Shown: positions 9,990-19,491 of the stretch, in pieces
How positions within the stretch are numbered: the first letter of the stretch is position 1
Layout: each line of letters begins with the position of its first letter
Origin: an uncultured Flavobacteriales bacterium
GTDB taxonomy: Bacteria; Bacteroidota; Bacteroidia; Flavobacteriales_D; Crocinitomicaceae
Length of the DNA: 64,000 nucleotides
NCBI GenBank assembly: GCA_943789205.1
Contig: CALSTG010000001.1
Span: 1,044,435-1,108,434 of the forward strand
Direction: 5' to 3'
The notes under the pieces: model-generated
The model's input: the letters and a program-made list of their open reading frames with translations, nothing else
Database searches by the model: none
Told to the model about the DNA's origin: nothing
Position numbers and translations under genes: made by a program

Positions 9990-10646
9990 ATGGCTTTAGA
10001 TAAAAATGGAATTGCTCAAAGAATTGCTCAAGAGCTTAGAGATGGTTGGTATGTCAATTTAGGAATTGGTATACCAACACTTGTAGCAAACTATATCCCA
10101 GAAGGGATTGAAGTTGAGTTTCAATCCGAAAATGGTGTGTTAGGTATGGGGCCTTTTCCATTTGAAGGTGAAGAAGATGCTGACCTCATAAATGCAGGAA
10201 AACAAACTATTACAACAATGAAAGGGGCTTCCTTTTTTGATTCTGCAACATCATTTGCCATGATTCGTGGGCAACATGTACAACTGACAGTATTAGGCGC
10301 TATGGAGGTTTCTGAAAATGGTGATATTGCCAACTGGAAAATTCCAGGAAAAATGGTAAAGGGTATGGGGGGCGCTATGGATTTAGTGGCCTCGGCGGAT
10401 AATATTATTGTCGCCATGATGCACTCCAATCGTGCTGGTGTTTCTAAGCTTTTAAAGGCTTGTTCATTACCCTTAACTGGTGTGGGATGCGTAAAAAAGG
10501 TCGTTACCGACCTTGCTGTTCTTGAAATTAAAACCGGCGCATTTCACCTTTTAGAACGGGCGCCAGGTGTAAGTGTCGAAGAAATTCAAGCTAAGACCGA
10601 AGGAACGCTAATTGTTAATGGGATTATTCCAGAAATGTCCTTTTAA
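9990..10646 (+). CDS. scoB: 3-oxoacid CoA-transferase subunit B
   Basis: This is the catalytic subunit of the heterodimeric transferase encoded with scoA. The active-site glutamate lies in the signature QSENGVLGMGP near residue 45; this Glu forms the thioester intermediate in the family. The 218-residue length is standard. The glycine-rich GMGGAMDLV segment near residue 123 is also conserved. It is translationally close to scoA (two-base gap), and cysQ starts a few bases downstream. Confidence 0.94.
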   Translation: MALDKNGIAQRIAQELRDGWYVNLGIGIPTLVANYIPEGIEVEFQSENGVLGMGPFPFEGEEDADLINAGKQTITTMKGASFFDSATSFAMIRGQHVQLTVLGAMEVSENGDIANWKIPGKMVKGMGGAMDLVASADNIIVAMMHSNRAGVSKLLKACSLPLTGVGCVKKVVTDLAVLEIKTGAFHLLERAPGVSVEEIQAKTEGTLIVNGIIPEMSF

Positions 10647-10650
10647 ATTC

Positions 10651-11460
10651 TTGGAAACATTGGAAGTCAAATATATTACCGCAATAAGAGCTGCTGTTGA
10701 AGCCTCCAAAAAAATTATGGACATTTATGAAAATGAATTTGACACCATAATCAAAGATGATGGGTCTCCTTTAACGAAAGCAGACTTGGCATCCACGAAG
10801 ATCATCCATAAACATCTCGAACCATTAGACATTCCTATCACGGGCGAAGAAACAGACAAAATGCCTTTCTCTGAACGTAAACACTGGATAGAGTGTTGGT
10901 GTATAGACCCCCTTGATGGAACAAAAGAATTTATCAATAGAAATGGGGAGTTCGCTGTAAATATTGCCTTGTTACGTGATGGAAAACCTGTCTTTGGACT
11001 AATAGCATCTCCCGTCCAAAAACTGATGTATGTCGGAGGTACCGAAACTGGTGTTTTCAAAATTGCATTTGATGCAATTGAAAAAAGTACGGAATGGATT
11101 AAATTAAATGACCCAACTGAAATTAATAACCCAATTATAATGACGTGCTCACGCAGCCACCATTCTGGTCCGGTTATTCACTTTATAAATGAACTAAAAA
11201 AAATATCACCCACTGTATCTTTCGCTAAAAAGGGATCTTCTTTAAAGTTTTTCGATCTAGCCACTGGGGCTGCTGATGCCTACCCACGCTTTGCGCCTAC
11301 AATGGAGTGGGATATTGCAGCAGGACAAGCTATTCTTGAAGCACTCGGGGGTTCGGTTGTTCATGCCGAAACGGGGTTGCCCTTATACTACAATAAAGAA
11401 AACCTCACCAATCCTTATTTTATAGCCAAAACTAAACCTTTATTAGCTCTGTCTTCATGA
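10651..11460 (+). CDS. cysQ: 3'(2'),5'-bisphosphate nucleotidase CysQ
   Basis: CysQ hydrolyses 3'-phosphoadenosine 5'-phosphate to AMP, recycling the by-product of sulfate assimilation and sulfotransfer. The inositol-monophosphatase-fold metal motifs are visible: GEET near residue 70, DPLDGTKEF near residue 95 and the C-terminal MEWDIAAGQAILEALGG. The ATG at 10612 would overlap scoB by 35 bases. I prefer the TTG at 10651 (TTG at 10660 is the alternative) because homology starts with the segment KYITAIRAAVEASKKIM. The last bases overlap the next gene as ATGA. Confidence 0.88.
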   Translation: METLEVKYITAIRAAVEASKKIMDIYENEFDTIIKDDGSPLTKADLASTKIIHKHLEPLDIPITGEETDKMPFSERKHWIECWCIDPLDGTKEFINRNGEFAVNIALLRDGKPVFGLIASPVQKLMYVGGTETGVFKIAFDAIEKSTEWIKLNDPTEINNPIIMTCSRSHHSGPVIHFINELKKISPTVSFAKKGSSLKFFDLATGAADAYPRFAPTMEWDIAAGQAILEALGGSVVHAETGLPLYYNKENLTNPYFIAKTKPLLALSS

Positions 11461-12977
11461 AAAAACTAAGTGGCCTCGTAGTTATCATGATTGCCTTTTC
11501 AGCGTTTTCCCAAACGAGTTCACTTGCAGTCAATACATATTATCGTGACTTTTCACTTAAACCTATTGTAATGTCATCCAAGCCATTTATGCCAAAAGTG
11601 GTTCTTAAGAACATTGCAACTATTCCCGGTAATAATGATACTGATAGTAAATCCAAGTTTATGTCACGCGTTAAAAAGCATTTTTGCGATCAATATCTAT
11701 TTGAGGTGCATGATGAAGCCGTCCATTTATATTTTTCACCTATCATAAATTTTCAGCTTGGACAAAATTGGCTCAACAATGAAGGCTCAACATTGTATCA
11801 GAATACTCGTGGTATATATGTTAAAGGGACCTTACTTAAAAACTTTTCGTTCTCTACGGCTTTTGTAGAGAACCAGGCTCGGTTTAGCGATTACGAAAAT
11901 CATTTTATATCCAATCATGGTGAGTTTTATCCGAACGCATCGACTGAACAGCAAAATGGAGTAATTCCCGGTGGGGGTCGAACAAAGCCCTTTAAAGACG
12001 GAGGTTACGATTATGGCTACGCCATTGGTTCATTTTTATACCAACCCATTAAAAATCTCGAAATAAGGGCAGGTAATGCACCTGCTTTTGTGGGTTCCGG
12101 TTACCGCTCTTTAATTCTATCCGATAACAGTTATCAGGCGCCAAATATTGACATAAAATACACTTTTCTAAAAAAATGGAGCTACGGTGCGCGCAAGGCA
12201 AGAGGATTTAATTTAATTCGAAAAACAGCTTTTTCTACAGTGGAAGGCTATTACCAACCAAAAGCTTATTCAAGGCACTATTTAAACTATCAAGTCAATC
12301 AAAACATAATTGTTGGACTCTCTGAAAATTCCATTTGGGCAATGGGAGACACGCTCAGTAAACCTCCAAATGGCTTATATTATGCTCCGGTCCCCTTTCT
12401 TGGTTTGACGCAATCTACAAATCATACAATCTATGGTTTTGATGCCTCGGAAGTGGCAGGAAAAAAAACAAGGTTTTACCAACAATTTGTGCTTTCAGGG
12501 TTGGGTATATCGCAGATGGGTTTCCAGTTGGGAGTACGTTTTTATGACGTGCTTCCAAATTCATTGCTTCAAATCGAATATAACAAAGTGGGTGGTGAAT
12601 TGTATGCCGCTGACGCACCAAATATGAGCTATACCCACTACAACCTTCCGTTGGCTCATCCAAAAGGACAGGGTTTTAATGAGCTGGTTATTCGTGCGAA
12701 TGTCTCGGTCAATCGTATTTATGGAGAAAGCAAAACCGTTTGCTATTGGCTTAAAAATTATAACGAACGCGATCTTCTTCCAATGGACAACGAGGGTAAT
12801 AAAATTGAAGATCGAATTATTCACCAACAATTCGAATTAGGCTATCGTATCAATCCAAAAATCAATTTTTGTTTTTTTGGACGCACCATACTTCGAATTT
12901 CTGACAATGACCCAACTCAAATATTACTGCATATTGGCCTGACTACAAATCTTTTTAACAGCTACAATGATTATTAG
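11457..12977 (+). CDS. Capsule assembly Wzi family outer-membrane protein
   Basis: Wzi proteins are outer-membrane beta-barrels with a lectin-like role in attaching capsule polysaccharide. The 506-residue product has a signal peptide (about 1-20, ending AFSQ) and a long run of alternating hydrophobic/aromatic residues expected for a barrel. Conserved patches are RAGNAPAFVGSGYRSLILSD near residue 205 and LPLAHPKGQGFNELVIRANV near residue 395. These match the Wzi pattern of an HP-x-G box. It overlaps cysQ by ATGA and overlaps a second Wzi-like gene by 11 bases. The assignment is from sequence pattern, with no capsule biosynthesis genes nearby. Confidence 0.78.
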   Translation: MKKLSGLVVIMIAFSAFSQTSSLAVNTYYRDFSLKPIVMSSKPFMPKVVLKNIATIPGNNDTDSKSKFMSRVKKHFCDQYLFEVHDEAVHLYFSPIINFQLGQNWLNNEGSTLYQNTRGIYVKGTLLKNFSFSTAFVENQARFSDYENHFISNHGEFYPNASTEQQNGVIPGGGRTKPFKDGGYDYGYAIGSFLYQPIKNLEIRAGNAPAFVGSGYRSLILSDNSYQAPNIDIKYTFLKKWSYGARKARGFNLIRKTAFSTVEGYYQPKAYSRHYLNYQVNQNIIVGLSENSIWAMGDTLSKPPNGLYYAPVPFLGLTQSTNHTIYGFDASEVAGKKTRFYQQFVLSGLGISQMGFQLGVRFYDVLPNSLLQIEYNKVGGELYAADAPNMSYTHYNLPLAHPKGQGFNELVIRANVSVNRIYGESKTVCYWLKNYNERDLLPMDNEGNKIEDRIIHQQFELGYRINPKINFCFFGRTILRISDNDPTQILLHIGLTTNLFNSYNDY

Positions 12978-14439
12978 AAGTGTCCTGCTGTTTTTATTAC
13001 TTAATCTAAGCCTCAAGCTCTTTAGCCAATCTGATGTGGGTTATCTTAACGGTGCATTTATAAGCGCAGGGCCTCAAAATAATTCCTTACAAGACAGCAC
13101 TACGCACTCTCAAAAAAGTTATGCGCGAAGTGATTTACGTCCAGCTATACGGCTTCGGAATACATCTCTAGGATATGATCTATTCAAAAAACAAAAAACC
13201 AATCTCGTTCCTATTGTGAATTTTGGAGGTCAATATAACTATGGCCTTCAGCACAGAAATGGATTGGGTTTTCTTTTTGAATCTAGGCCTGTAAAAAATA
13301 GCTATCTACGTATCGGGGGCCTCTTTGATATCTCAAATTCAACTATTCTAAATCCAGGAAGTATCAATCTCTCTAAACAAGAATCAGGACAGCAGTTCTG
13401 GTTTTTACCAATGGCGCGTTTGGCATACACACCAAATGAGATATTCTCTTTTCATTTGGGTTATGACAAAAACTTTATTGGAGCTGGAAGGCGGTCGTTA
13501 TTTTTAAGTGATTATGGAAAACCCATGCCTTTTGGACAAATTAGAGCACAGTTTTGGCATATGGAATACAGCGTAAATTATCAGTTTCTATCTGAAAACT
13601 ATGAAGGGCAAAGACAGTCAAAATTTGTAACAAGTCACCACCTCAGCTGGGATCTTTTACCTTGGTTGAACTTAGGCATTTTTGAAGCGGTGGTTTTTCA
13701 ACCCAAAGACACCTTACTCAATCGAGGCTATGATGTAGAATATCTTAACCCTTTTGTGTTTTATCGCCCACAGGAATATTCAATGGGGTCTTCTGATAAT
13801 GTTATTATAGGTTTATCCCTAAAGGCGTCATTAAAAAACACAACGGTTTATTCGCAAGTTGTTCTCGATGAGTTCTTACTATCGGAGTTACGTGCAAGGA
13901 GTGGCTGGTGGGCTAATAAGTTTGGTCTGCAATTAGGTATCAAAGGCAAAATATCTGACAACCTCAATTATCGGGTTGAAGGTAACCTGGTTCGCCCTTA
14001 TACTTTTTCACATTTAACTCCCTTACAGGTGTATGGGCATAGGGGGGCTGCACTGGCACATCCTTATGGTAGTAATTTTGCAGAAGTTCTTTCAGAATTG
14101 AACTGGCGAAAAAAAATGAATGCAAAATTGCGATTTAAATTTTTCGCTTCGTTCGGAATAATTGGAAGAGATTTCGATGGAATGAATTACGGATCAGACA
14201 TATATGAAAGCTATATTAATCGACCGAATGATTACGGAAACTTCATTGGACAAGGGCAAACACAATCCTTTTTCATTACATCTACCCGAATCTCATATCC
14301 TATGCTAAAAGAAGGCAGAATACATGCCTTTGCGGAATTTCAAACACAATTCTTAAAATCTGATGACTTTAAAGAGCTTAACCTATTGCCTATGATCGGG
14401 GTTCGGTCGTATTTATGGAACGATTATAGAAACTATTGA
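12967..14439 (+). CDS. Capsule assembly Wzi family outer-membrane protein, second paralogue
   Basis: This 490-residue exported protein has the same plan as its upstream neighbour: signal peptide (about 1-20, ending LFSQ), barrel-like alternation, a [20 protein letters not shown] patch near residue 170 and [18 protein letters not shown] near residue 360. Both end with a Phe/Tyr-containing C terminus (DYRNY) as outer-membrane barrels do. The 11-base overlap with the first gene suggests translational coupling and perhaps a paired function. The two proteins are clearly diverged paralogues, so the duplication is old. Confidence 0.77.
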   Translation: MIIRSVLLFLLLNLSLKLFSQSDVGYLNGAFISAGPQNNSLQDSTTHSQKSYARSDLRPAIRLRNTSLGYDLFKKQKTNLVPIVNFGGQYNYGLQHRNGLGFLFESRPVKNSYLRIGGLFDISNSTILNPGSINLSKQESGQQFWFLPMARLAYTPNEIFSFHLGYDKNFIGAGRRSLFLSDYGKPMPFGQIRAQFWHMEYSVNYQFLSENYEGQRQSKFVTSHHLSWDLLPWLNLGIFEAVVFQPKDTLLNRGYDVEYLNPFVFYRPQEYSMGSSDNVIIGLSLKASLKNTTVYSQVVLDEFLLSELRARSGWWANKFGLQLGIKGKISDNLNYRVEGNLVRPYTFSHLTPLQVYGHRGAALAHPYGSNFAEVLSELNWRKKMNAKLRFKFFASFGIIGRDFDGMNYGSDIYESYINRPNDYGNFIGQGQTQSFFITSTRISYPMLKEGRIHAFAEFQTQFLKSDDFKELNLLPMIGVRSYLWNDYRNY

Positions 14440-14440
14440 T

Positions 14441-14656
14441 ATGATTGGTGAACAAAAAAACAACCCCCTGCACGGCGTTAAGCTTGCTGATATATTAGAG
14501 GCTTTAGTAAACGAATATGGTTGGGAGGAACTTGGTTACCGCATAGATATTCGGTGCTTTAACTATGACCCGTCCATCAAGTCCAGCTTAAAGTTTTTAA
14601 GGCGCACACCGTGGGCTCGGCAAAAAGTAGAACGCTTATATTTAAAAACGTTTTAG
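14441..14656 (+). CDS. VF530-family small DNA-binding protein
   Basis: This 71-residue protein matches the VF530/DUF2132 family pattern: [17 protein letters not shown] at the start, YGWEELG in the centre and [16 protein letters not shown] near the end. A family member from Vibrio fischeri has a solved structure and is described as a double-stranded-DNA-binding fold; no cellular role is established as far as I know. It starts one base after the Wzi-like gene stops, so it is probably in the same transcript. Confidence 0.85.
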   Translation: MIGEQKNNPLHGVKLADILEALVNEYGWEELGYRIDIRCFNYDPSIKSSLKFLRRTPWARQKVERLYLKTF

Positions 14657-14658
14657 CA

Positions 14659-15342
14659 ATGCGAAGAAAGAAATTCAAAAAGTCTAAATTCTTTACTGGG
14701 GCCCTTATTATGTGTCTTTTTGGTGGGTTTTATTTGTTCTCTTCAAAACCTGAAGCTGTAAAAAAAGTGCTAAAAAAAACCATTAATTACACCAAGCTTA
14801 AGGTTTCAGGGTCATACAGCTCGCGGCTAAAAGACAAGATGTCCGCTTATATTAGTACCGTTGAACGCACAGGAATTACGCCTTGCCGAAATGAAGAAGA
14901 TTTAAGTTCCCGGAGAAATTTATACAAACTTAAATCAGGTACTTACTACTCTATCGATCACCTAGATTACAGCCATGCTTACCTATCAAAAAAAGGTAAA
15001 GCGCTGCTGGAGGCTATCGAAACTGATTTCGGAGAGAAACTTTCGACCACAGATTTACACGATTCTAGATTTATTGTTACCTCACTTACAAGAACGAAGG
15101 AGAACGTAAGACGTTTGAGAAAAAACAATGGCAACGCAAGCGATAAAAGCGCACACATGTACGGGGGGTGTTTTGATATAACCTATGCGCGCTTTGAGAA
15201 CGACAGCAGAAGATTGAACTCTAATGATATTTATCGTTTAAAAGAGACCTTAGCACAGGTCATCTTTGAATTGAAAGAAAAGAAAAAGTGCTGGGCAATC
15301 ACTGAAAAAAGACAGCCTTGCTTTCATGTCGTAGCGCGATAA
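14659..15342 (+). CDS. DUF5715-like exported protein with peptidase M15-like motif
   Basis: The 227-residue product starts MRRKKFKKS, followed by one membrane helix or uncleaved signal (about 10-27). The C-terminal half carries the run SAHMYGGCFDI, which resembles the metal-binding SxHxxGxAxDI box of M15/Hedgehog-type DD-peptidases; here the residue before Asp is Phe and a Cys follows the Gly pair. An arginine-rich stretch (TRTKENVRRLRKNN) precedes it, as in related proteins annotated DUF5715. I chose the ATG at 14659; a longer frame from 14611 overlaps the previous gene without a signal-like start. A role in peptidoglycan trimming is inference. Confidence 0.65.
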   Translation: MRRKKFKKSKFFTGALIMCLFGGFYLFSSKPEAVKKVLKKTINYTKLKVSGSYSSRLKDKMSAYISTVERTGITPCRNEEDLSSRRNLYKLKSGTYYSIDHLDYSHAYLSKKGKALLEAIETDFGEKLSTTDLHDSRFIVTSLTRTKENVRRLRKNNGNASDKSAHMYGGCFDITYARFENDSRRLNSNDIYRLKETLAQVIFELKEKKKCWAITEKRQPCFHVVAR

Positions 15343-15386
15343 AGTTTCGGCTTTTTATTTAGGTACAAGAACGGAATGTATCTGAA

Positions 15387-16025
15387 TCATTCTGTAAAAA
15401 TCAAATCAATATAAGGGACTGCATAATTCAGCAAAGACCCACCTCCCGATGGGGTCGCTTGGTAAAAGTTTGCACTTGTTATTGTCATTGTACCTTCTGT
15501 GTACGGAAAACTCATTTCACCTTTACGCGCAACTCTTCCAATAAGGTTAATAAACTGCCCGTTAGCATTGTCCAACAAGAGGGTTCTTCTTAAAGTATAG
15601 GTCACTCCTGACTGTAAATCAATCATTGATACTACAGGGGCAGCAAATGGCGAATCAATCGTTGATGTTGGTGTTACGAAAGAGGTTTCAGATGAAGAAA
15701 AATTGTGATTACCATCATAAATAGTTGTGCCGGTTGCACTGTCAATTATTTCTATCAAATAAAGCGCCGACGATATTGCGGGTTGACTTTGGTAACCAAT
15801 CTCACAGACTTCTTTATCTTCTAGAAGCACAAACGTATATTCATGAATTTCTGTATCGAAGAAGACTTCATCCGTGTGTTCATTCAAAATCATATTTTGA
15901 AAAATTGATTGAAATGAAGAAGAAGAATGATCACATGAACTTTTGACCTCCTGTTTTCGACAGGAAAGACCTATTATTAGAATGCTAAGAAGCCAAATGA
16001 AATTATTTAAACGATTTTGCTTCAT
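15387..16025 (-). CDS. Putative lipoprotein of unknown function
   Basis: I do not recognise this 212-residue protein. It starts MKQNRLNNF, then a hydrophobic stretch (about 9-20) ending in the lipobox-like IGLSC, so it is probably a lipoprotein with Cys22 as the first mature residue. The rest looks like an all-beta domain with many Ser/Thr residues and no catalytic motif that I can see. It is on the opposite strand from its neighbours and divergent from the metallophosphoesterase gene, with an 86-base spacer for both promoters. Confidence 0.6.
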   Translation of the reverse strand: MKQNRLNNFIWLLSILIIGLSCRKQEVKSSCDHSSSSFQSIFQNMILNEHTDEVFFDTEIHEYTFVLLEDKEVCEIGYQSQPAISSALYLIEIIDSATGTTIYDGNHNFSSSETSFVTPTSTIDSPFAAPVVSMIDLQSGVTYTLRRTLLLDNANGQFINLIGRVARKGEMSFPYTEGTMTITSANFYQATPSGGGSLLNYAVPYIDLIFTE

Positions 16026-16111
16026 GCATATTTAAACGACAGACAAGCCCTTTTATTGTCTATTACTGATGGAGGATTATCGAAGTTAAAGGTCTTATAA
16101 TTATTTCACTA

Positions 16112-18514
16112 ATGCGTGACAATTACGTATCTTGTTTAAAAAATGTGATGCCCAAACTGGTCTTTTCCTTATTTAATGTGTTCTTTTTCGGAGCCTCTTT
16201 TTGTTTCAGTCAAATGTTACGCGTCGGCCCCTATCTTCAAAATGCAAGCCCTACTACAATAACTGTTATGTGGGAGACAAGTAGTATTGATGAAAGTATT
16301 GTCGAATGGGGAAACACTTCTTCCTTCGGAAATACCGCTTTGGGAACATTTGTTTCTGGAAATGGCTTGTCAAAAGTACATACGGTTAAAATAACGGGGC
16401 TGACTCCTGATACTCGTTATTACTATAGAATTCACACAGATGCAGTTGTAGGTCAAACTTATGACTTTATTAGCCCTCCCCTTCCTGAAAGTGAAAAAAG
16501 CTTCAATCTTATTTCTATGAGTGATATGCAACAAGATGGGGCGCATCCTGAAGTTTTTTCTGATATCGTAAATAATGATCTCATTCCTTTCGTCAACGAC
16601 CGTTATGGTAATAATAACGACCTCGCAAATGATATCGCATATGTTTTTATCCCAGGAGACCTTGTAACAACTGGGGGGAATTATCCATCTTGGAAAAGTA
16701 CATTTTTCGATCCCGCACAGACCCTTTTTAACCATGTGCCTGTATACCCCGTAGCGGGCAATCATGAACAAAACTCGGAGAATTACTTTAGATATTTCAA
16801 TTTACCAGAAAATGGAACAAACAACAATGATTACCTGGAGCATTGGTATTATACTGATTACTCAAATGTGAGGCTTGTTGGTCTAGAAACAAATAATGGA
16901 TACCGCATCCAAGAACAGCTCGATTGGTTACAAGGTGTTCTAGATGATGCTTGTGCAAACGAAAACATAGACTTTGTTTTTGCACAACTTCATCACCCGC
17001 ACAAATCAGAATTATGGATTGCTGGAAACACAGATTATACGGGTCAAATCATTGAAATTCTAGAATCTTTCTCAACAAACTGCGGTAAACCTAGTGTCCA
17101 TTTTTTTGGACATACACACGGCTATTCGAGAGGTCAAAGTAGAGACCACCAACATTTAATGATAAATGTTGCCTCTTCTGGGGGGGCAATTGATAACTGG
17201 GGAGAATACGCACAGCAAGATTATAAAGAATACTCTAAAAGCACGGATGATTATGGTTTTGTGCTCGTGGAAGTAGAGGCTGGAGTAAGCCCACAATTTC
17301 TTTTGTCCCGTGTGAGTCACGGTAGCTTTGAAAATGGCATAGTAAACGCAGAAATCAGAGACACCTTTAGGGTGATGAAAAACAACATTCCTCCTAACCA
17401 ACCAACAGGTCTATTCCCAAATGAGGGTGCTTCGCTCAACCCCGACTGCATCAAGTTTCTTGGTTCTAGTTTTAGCGATGAAAATGGTGGGTCTCACGGA
17501 GCGACACATTGGCAAATAGCGAGTGATAATAATTTTCAGAACCTTTTATATAACGAATGGTTTCAACATGAAAATTGGTATTTCGATGAAGATCTAGAAG
17601 CGGGGAATAGCCTTAATGAGAAAAAAATAACAGCACTAGCTGAAAATACTACTTACTTTTGGAGACTTCGTTACCGAGACAGAAACTTAGGTTGGAGCCC
17701 CTGGTCAACTGATATTTCGTTTAATACCACAAGCTCAATGCTTTCAGAAAACCTATTATTGAATGGTGGGGCTGAAAACGGCACAATGAATTGGACTGAG
17801 GTCTCTGGTTCTTTTGAATCTATTTTAAGTGGAGAATGCGCAGGTAATGATTCTCATTCCGGGGCCAGTTTATTTGCAGTTGGTGGCGTTTGTGAGCCGA
17901 ATGCCTATGGAGAAGGGTATCAAGATATTTCATTGACGGACTTTACTTCGAGTATTGATAATGATTCTGCGGCAGTCAGTTTTGGAGGCTACCTTAGTGA
18001 TTACGCTGGTTCTGATATCCCAGAGCTCAAACTTGTTTTCTTTGATGGCGCAGGAAATTTAATTTCAGAATCCGAAAGCTACTCAAACCAAACACCAAGT
18101 TGGACTTATATTCAGAATTCAATTCCTATCCCTAATGGCAGTCGAACTGTTCGTATGGTTTTAATAGGCACTAGAAATGCTGGGACTGATAATGACTCTT
18201 ACTTCGATGATTTATTTATTCGGGTACAAAACGGCTTATTTGATTGTGAAGAGCAAACTTTAAGTGTCGGTAGTTTAAATAACACCTCTTTACTTGAGGT
18301 TTATCCTAATCCATCGACAGGTATTATTTCCTTTAATACAGACGAACAGCTGAAAGGTGTTTCCTATATCATTTTCAATTCAAAAGGAGCTGAAGTTTTC
18401 CAAGGACATTTTATGGATAGTGTTGAAAATGTAAATCTTTCATCGATCGGAAAAGGTGTCTATGTTGTAACTGTTCCTGGATTTGCCGTTAACAAACGAT
18501 TTGTAATTCATTAA
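16112..18514 (+). CDS. Secreted purple-acid-phosphatase-like metallophosphoesterase with T9SS sorting domain
   Basis: The 800-residue protein has a signal peptide (residues about 13-33; the ATG at 16148 may be the true start). Next comes a fibronectin-III-like N-domain of purple acid phosphatases (LRVGPYLQNASPTTITVMWE). The metallophosphoesterase core has SMSDMQ, FIPGDLV, AGNHE and HFFGHTHGYSRG providing the metal ligands. After that come a second Fn3-like region (about 430-545), a carbohydrate-binding-like jelly-roll region (about 545-710) and a C-terminal T9SS type A sorting domain starting near LLEVYPNPSTG. It is therefore probably displayed or released outside the cell to hydrolyse phosphomonoesters. 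Its exact substrate is unknown. Confidence 0.85.
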   Translation: MRDNYVSCLKNVMPKLVFSLFNVFFFGASFCFSQMLRVGPYLQNASPTTITVMWETSSIDESIVEWGNTSSFGNTALGTFVSGNGLSKVHTVKITGLTPDTRYYYRIHTDAVVGQTYDFISPPLPESEKSFNLISMSDMQQDGAHPEVFSDIVNNDLIPFVNDRYGNNNDLANDIAYVFIPGDLVTTGGNYPSWKSTFFDPAQTLFNHVPVYPVAGNHEQNSENYFRYFNLPENGTNNNDYLEHWYYTDYSNVRLVGLETNNGYRIQEQLDWLQGVLDDACANENIDFVFAQLHHPHKSELWIAGNTDYTGQIIEILESFSTNCGKPSVHFFGHTHGYSRGQSRDHQHLMINVASSGGAIDNWGEYAQQDYKEYSKSTDDYGFVLVEVEAGVSPQFLLSRVSHGSFENGIVNAEIRDTFRVMKNNIPPNQPTGLFPNEGASLNPDCIKFLGSSFSDENGGSHGATHWQIASDNNFQNLLYNEWFQHENWYFDEDLEAGNSLNEKKITALAENTTYFWRLRYRDRNLGWSPWSTDISFNTTSSMLSENLLLNGGAENGTMNWTEVSGSFESILSGECAGNDSHSGASLFAVGGVCEPNAYGEGYQDISLTDFTSSIDNDSAAVSFGGYLSDYAGSDIPELKLVFFDGAGNLISESESYSNQTPSWTYIQNSIPIPNGSRTVRMVLIGTRNAGTDNDSYFDDLFIRVQNGLFDCEEQTLSVGSLNNTSLLEVYPNPSTGIISFNTDEQLKGVSYIIFNSKGAEVFQGHFMDSVENVNLSSIGKGVYVVTVPGFAVNKRFVIH

Positions 18515-18535
18515 TTTGCCAAAATTATAAGCCTT

Positions 18536-19159
18536 TTGAAAACCTATAACATCAAATTATTTCTTGTATCGTTGCTGTTTTTTTTAAGTGTACTTTTTAG
18601 TTTAAGCTCTGAATTTCCTAAGCAACAACTTCTTCAGCACCTAGGAACTTTATTGGTTTCATCGATATTACTTTTTGACCTTATAGTAAAACGCTTAAGC
18701 TTGCCTTCATTTATTGGTGTATTTCTATTTATTTTATTGCATATCATAGGCGCAAAATGGATTTATTCTTTTGTTCCTTATGAAAGTTTCTTTAGTGCTT
18801 TTGGGATAGATCTTAATGAGCTTTTAAAACTAAGTGGCCATAGAAACCACTACGATCGTTTTGTTCATTTTTCATTTGGAGTATTGATGCTTCCCTATGT
18901 TTATGAAGTCTTTAAACATCGAATTAAAAACAGTTTACTTTGTCTATTGCTGGCTTGGCTTTCCATTCAAACTTTCAGTATGATTTACGAAGTCTTTGAA
19001 TGGCTTTTAACTGTTGTGATTTCTGGAGAGGCTGCAACCGATTACAATGGACAGCAAGGAGATATTTGGGACGCTCAAAAAGACATGGCCCTGGCCATGC
19101 TTGGTTCGAGTTTGGTATCAATTGTATACCTTTACAAACAACTAAAAAAACGAAAATGA
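18536..19159 (+). CDS. YjdF-like (DUF2238) inner-membrane protein
   Basis: The 207-residue product has about six membrane helices and the DUF2238 pattern: RNHYDRFVHFSFGVLMLP near residue 103 and IYEVFEWL followed by YNGQQGDIWDAQKDM near residue 165, with conserved acidic residues. The function of this family is not established. The start codon is TTG at 18536, as no in-frame ATG precedes the first helix. The last four bases overlap the start of the next gene (ATGA). Confidence 0.8.
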   Translation: MKTYNIKLFLVSLLFFLSVLFSLSSEFPKQQLLQHLGTLLVSSILLFDLIVKRLSLPSFIGVFLFILLHIIGAKWIYSFVPYESFFSAFGIDLNELLKLSGHRNHYDRFVHFSFGVLMLPYVYEVFKHRIKNSLLCLLLAWLSIQTFSMIYEVFEWLLTVVISGEAATDYNGQQGDIWDAQKDMALAMLGSSLVSIVYLYKQLKKRK

Positions 19160-19488
19160 AATTAATAATAGCCTGTGTTAGTGTTTTAATATCTCTGAAT
19201 AGCTTTAGTCAAAAAATATTCTCTGTTGATTATGAATCTCGGGCAGATGTTAAGGTTTTTGTTGTTGATTATGAATCTCGGGCAGACTTACTCGTCCATA
19301 AGGTAGACTATGAATCTCGCGCTAAGGGTAATGATGGCCGCTGGTTTTTTGTAGATTATGAATCAAGGGCCGATAAAAAAATATTCTTTGTAGAATATGA
19401 ATCAAGAGCCGACCTTAAGGTTTTCTTTGTGGATTATGAATCAAGGGCTGGATGGAAAAACACTAGTAAAAAGCATTTGTTATACTAA
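19156..19488 (+). CDS. Exported short-repeat protein (DUF6150-like), VDYESRAD repeats
   Basis: This 110-residue protein has a signal peptide (about 1-18, ending NSFSQ). The rest is seven copies of a 12-15-residue repeat with the core V(D/E)YESRA, separated by short segments such as DVKVFV or DKKIFF. The pattern resembles what is annotated as DUF6150, where the repeats are predicted beta hairpins; I cannot confirm the family. The longer frame from 19000 lies inside the DUF2238 gene and is rejected; the ATG at 19156 overlaps that gene's stop. The DNA repeats have drifted at third positions while the peptide is kept, which suggests selection. Confidence 0.7.
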   Translation: MKLIIACVSVLISLNSFSQKIFSVDYESRADVKVFVVDYESRADLLVHKVDYESRAKGNDGRWFFVDYESRADKKIFFVEYESRADLKVFFVDYESRAGWKNTSKKHLLY

Positions 19489-19491
19489 ATC

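Noticed and set aside
19210..19450. Regular short repeats that could suggest a CRISPR array
   Set aside because: The repeats are in frame, encode V(D/E)YESRA and differ at third codon positions; there are no unique spacers of constant length.
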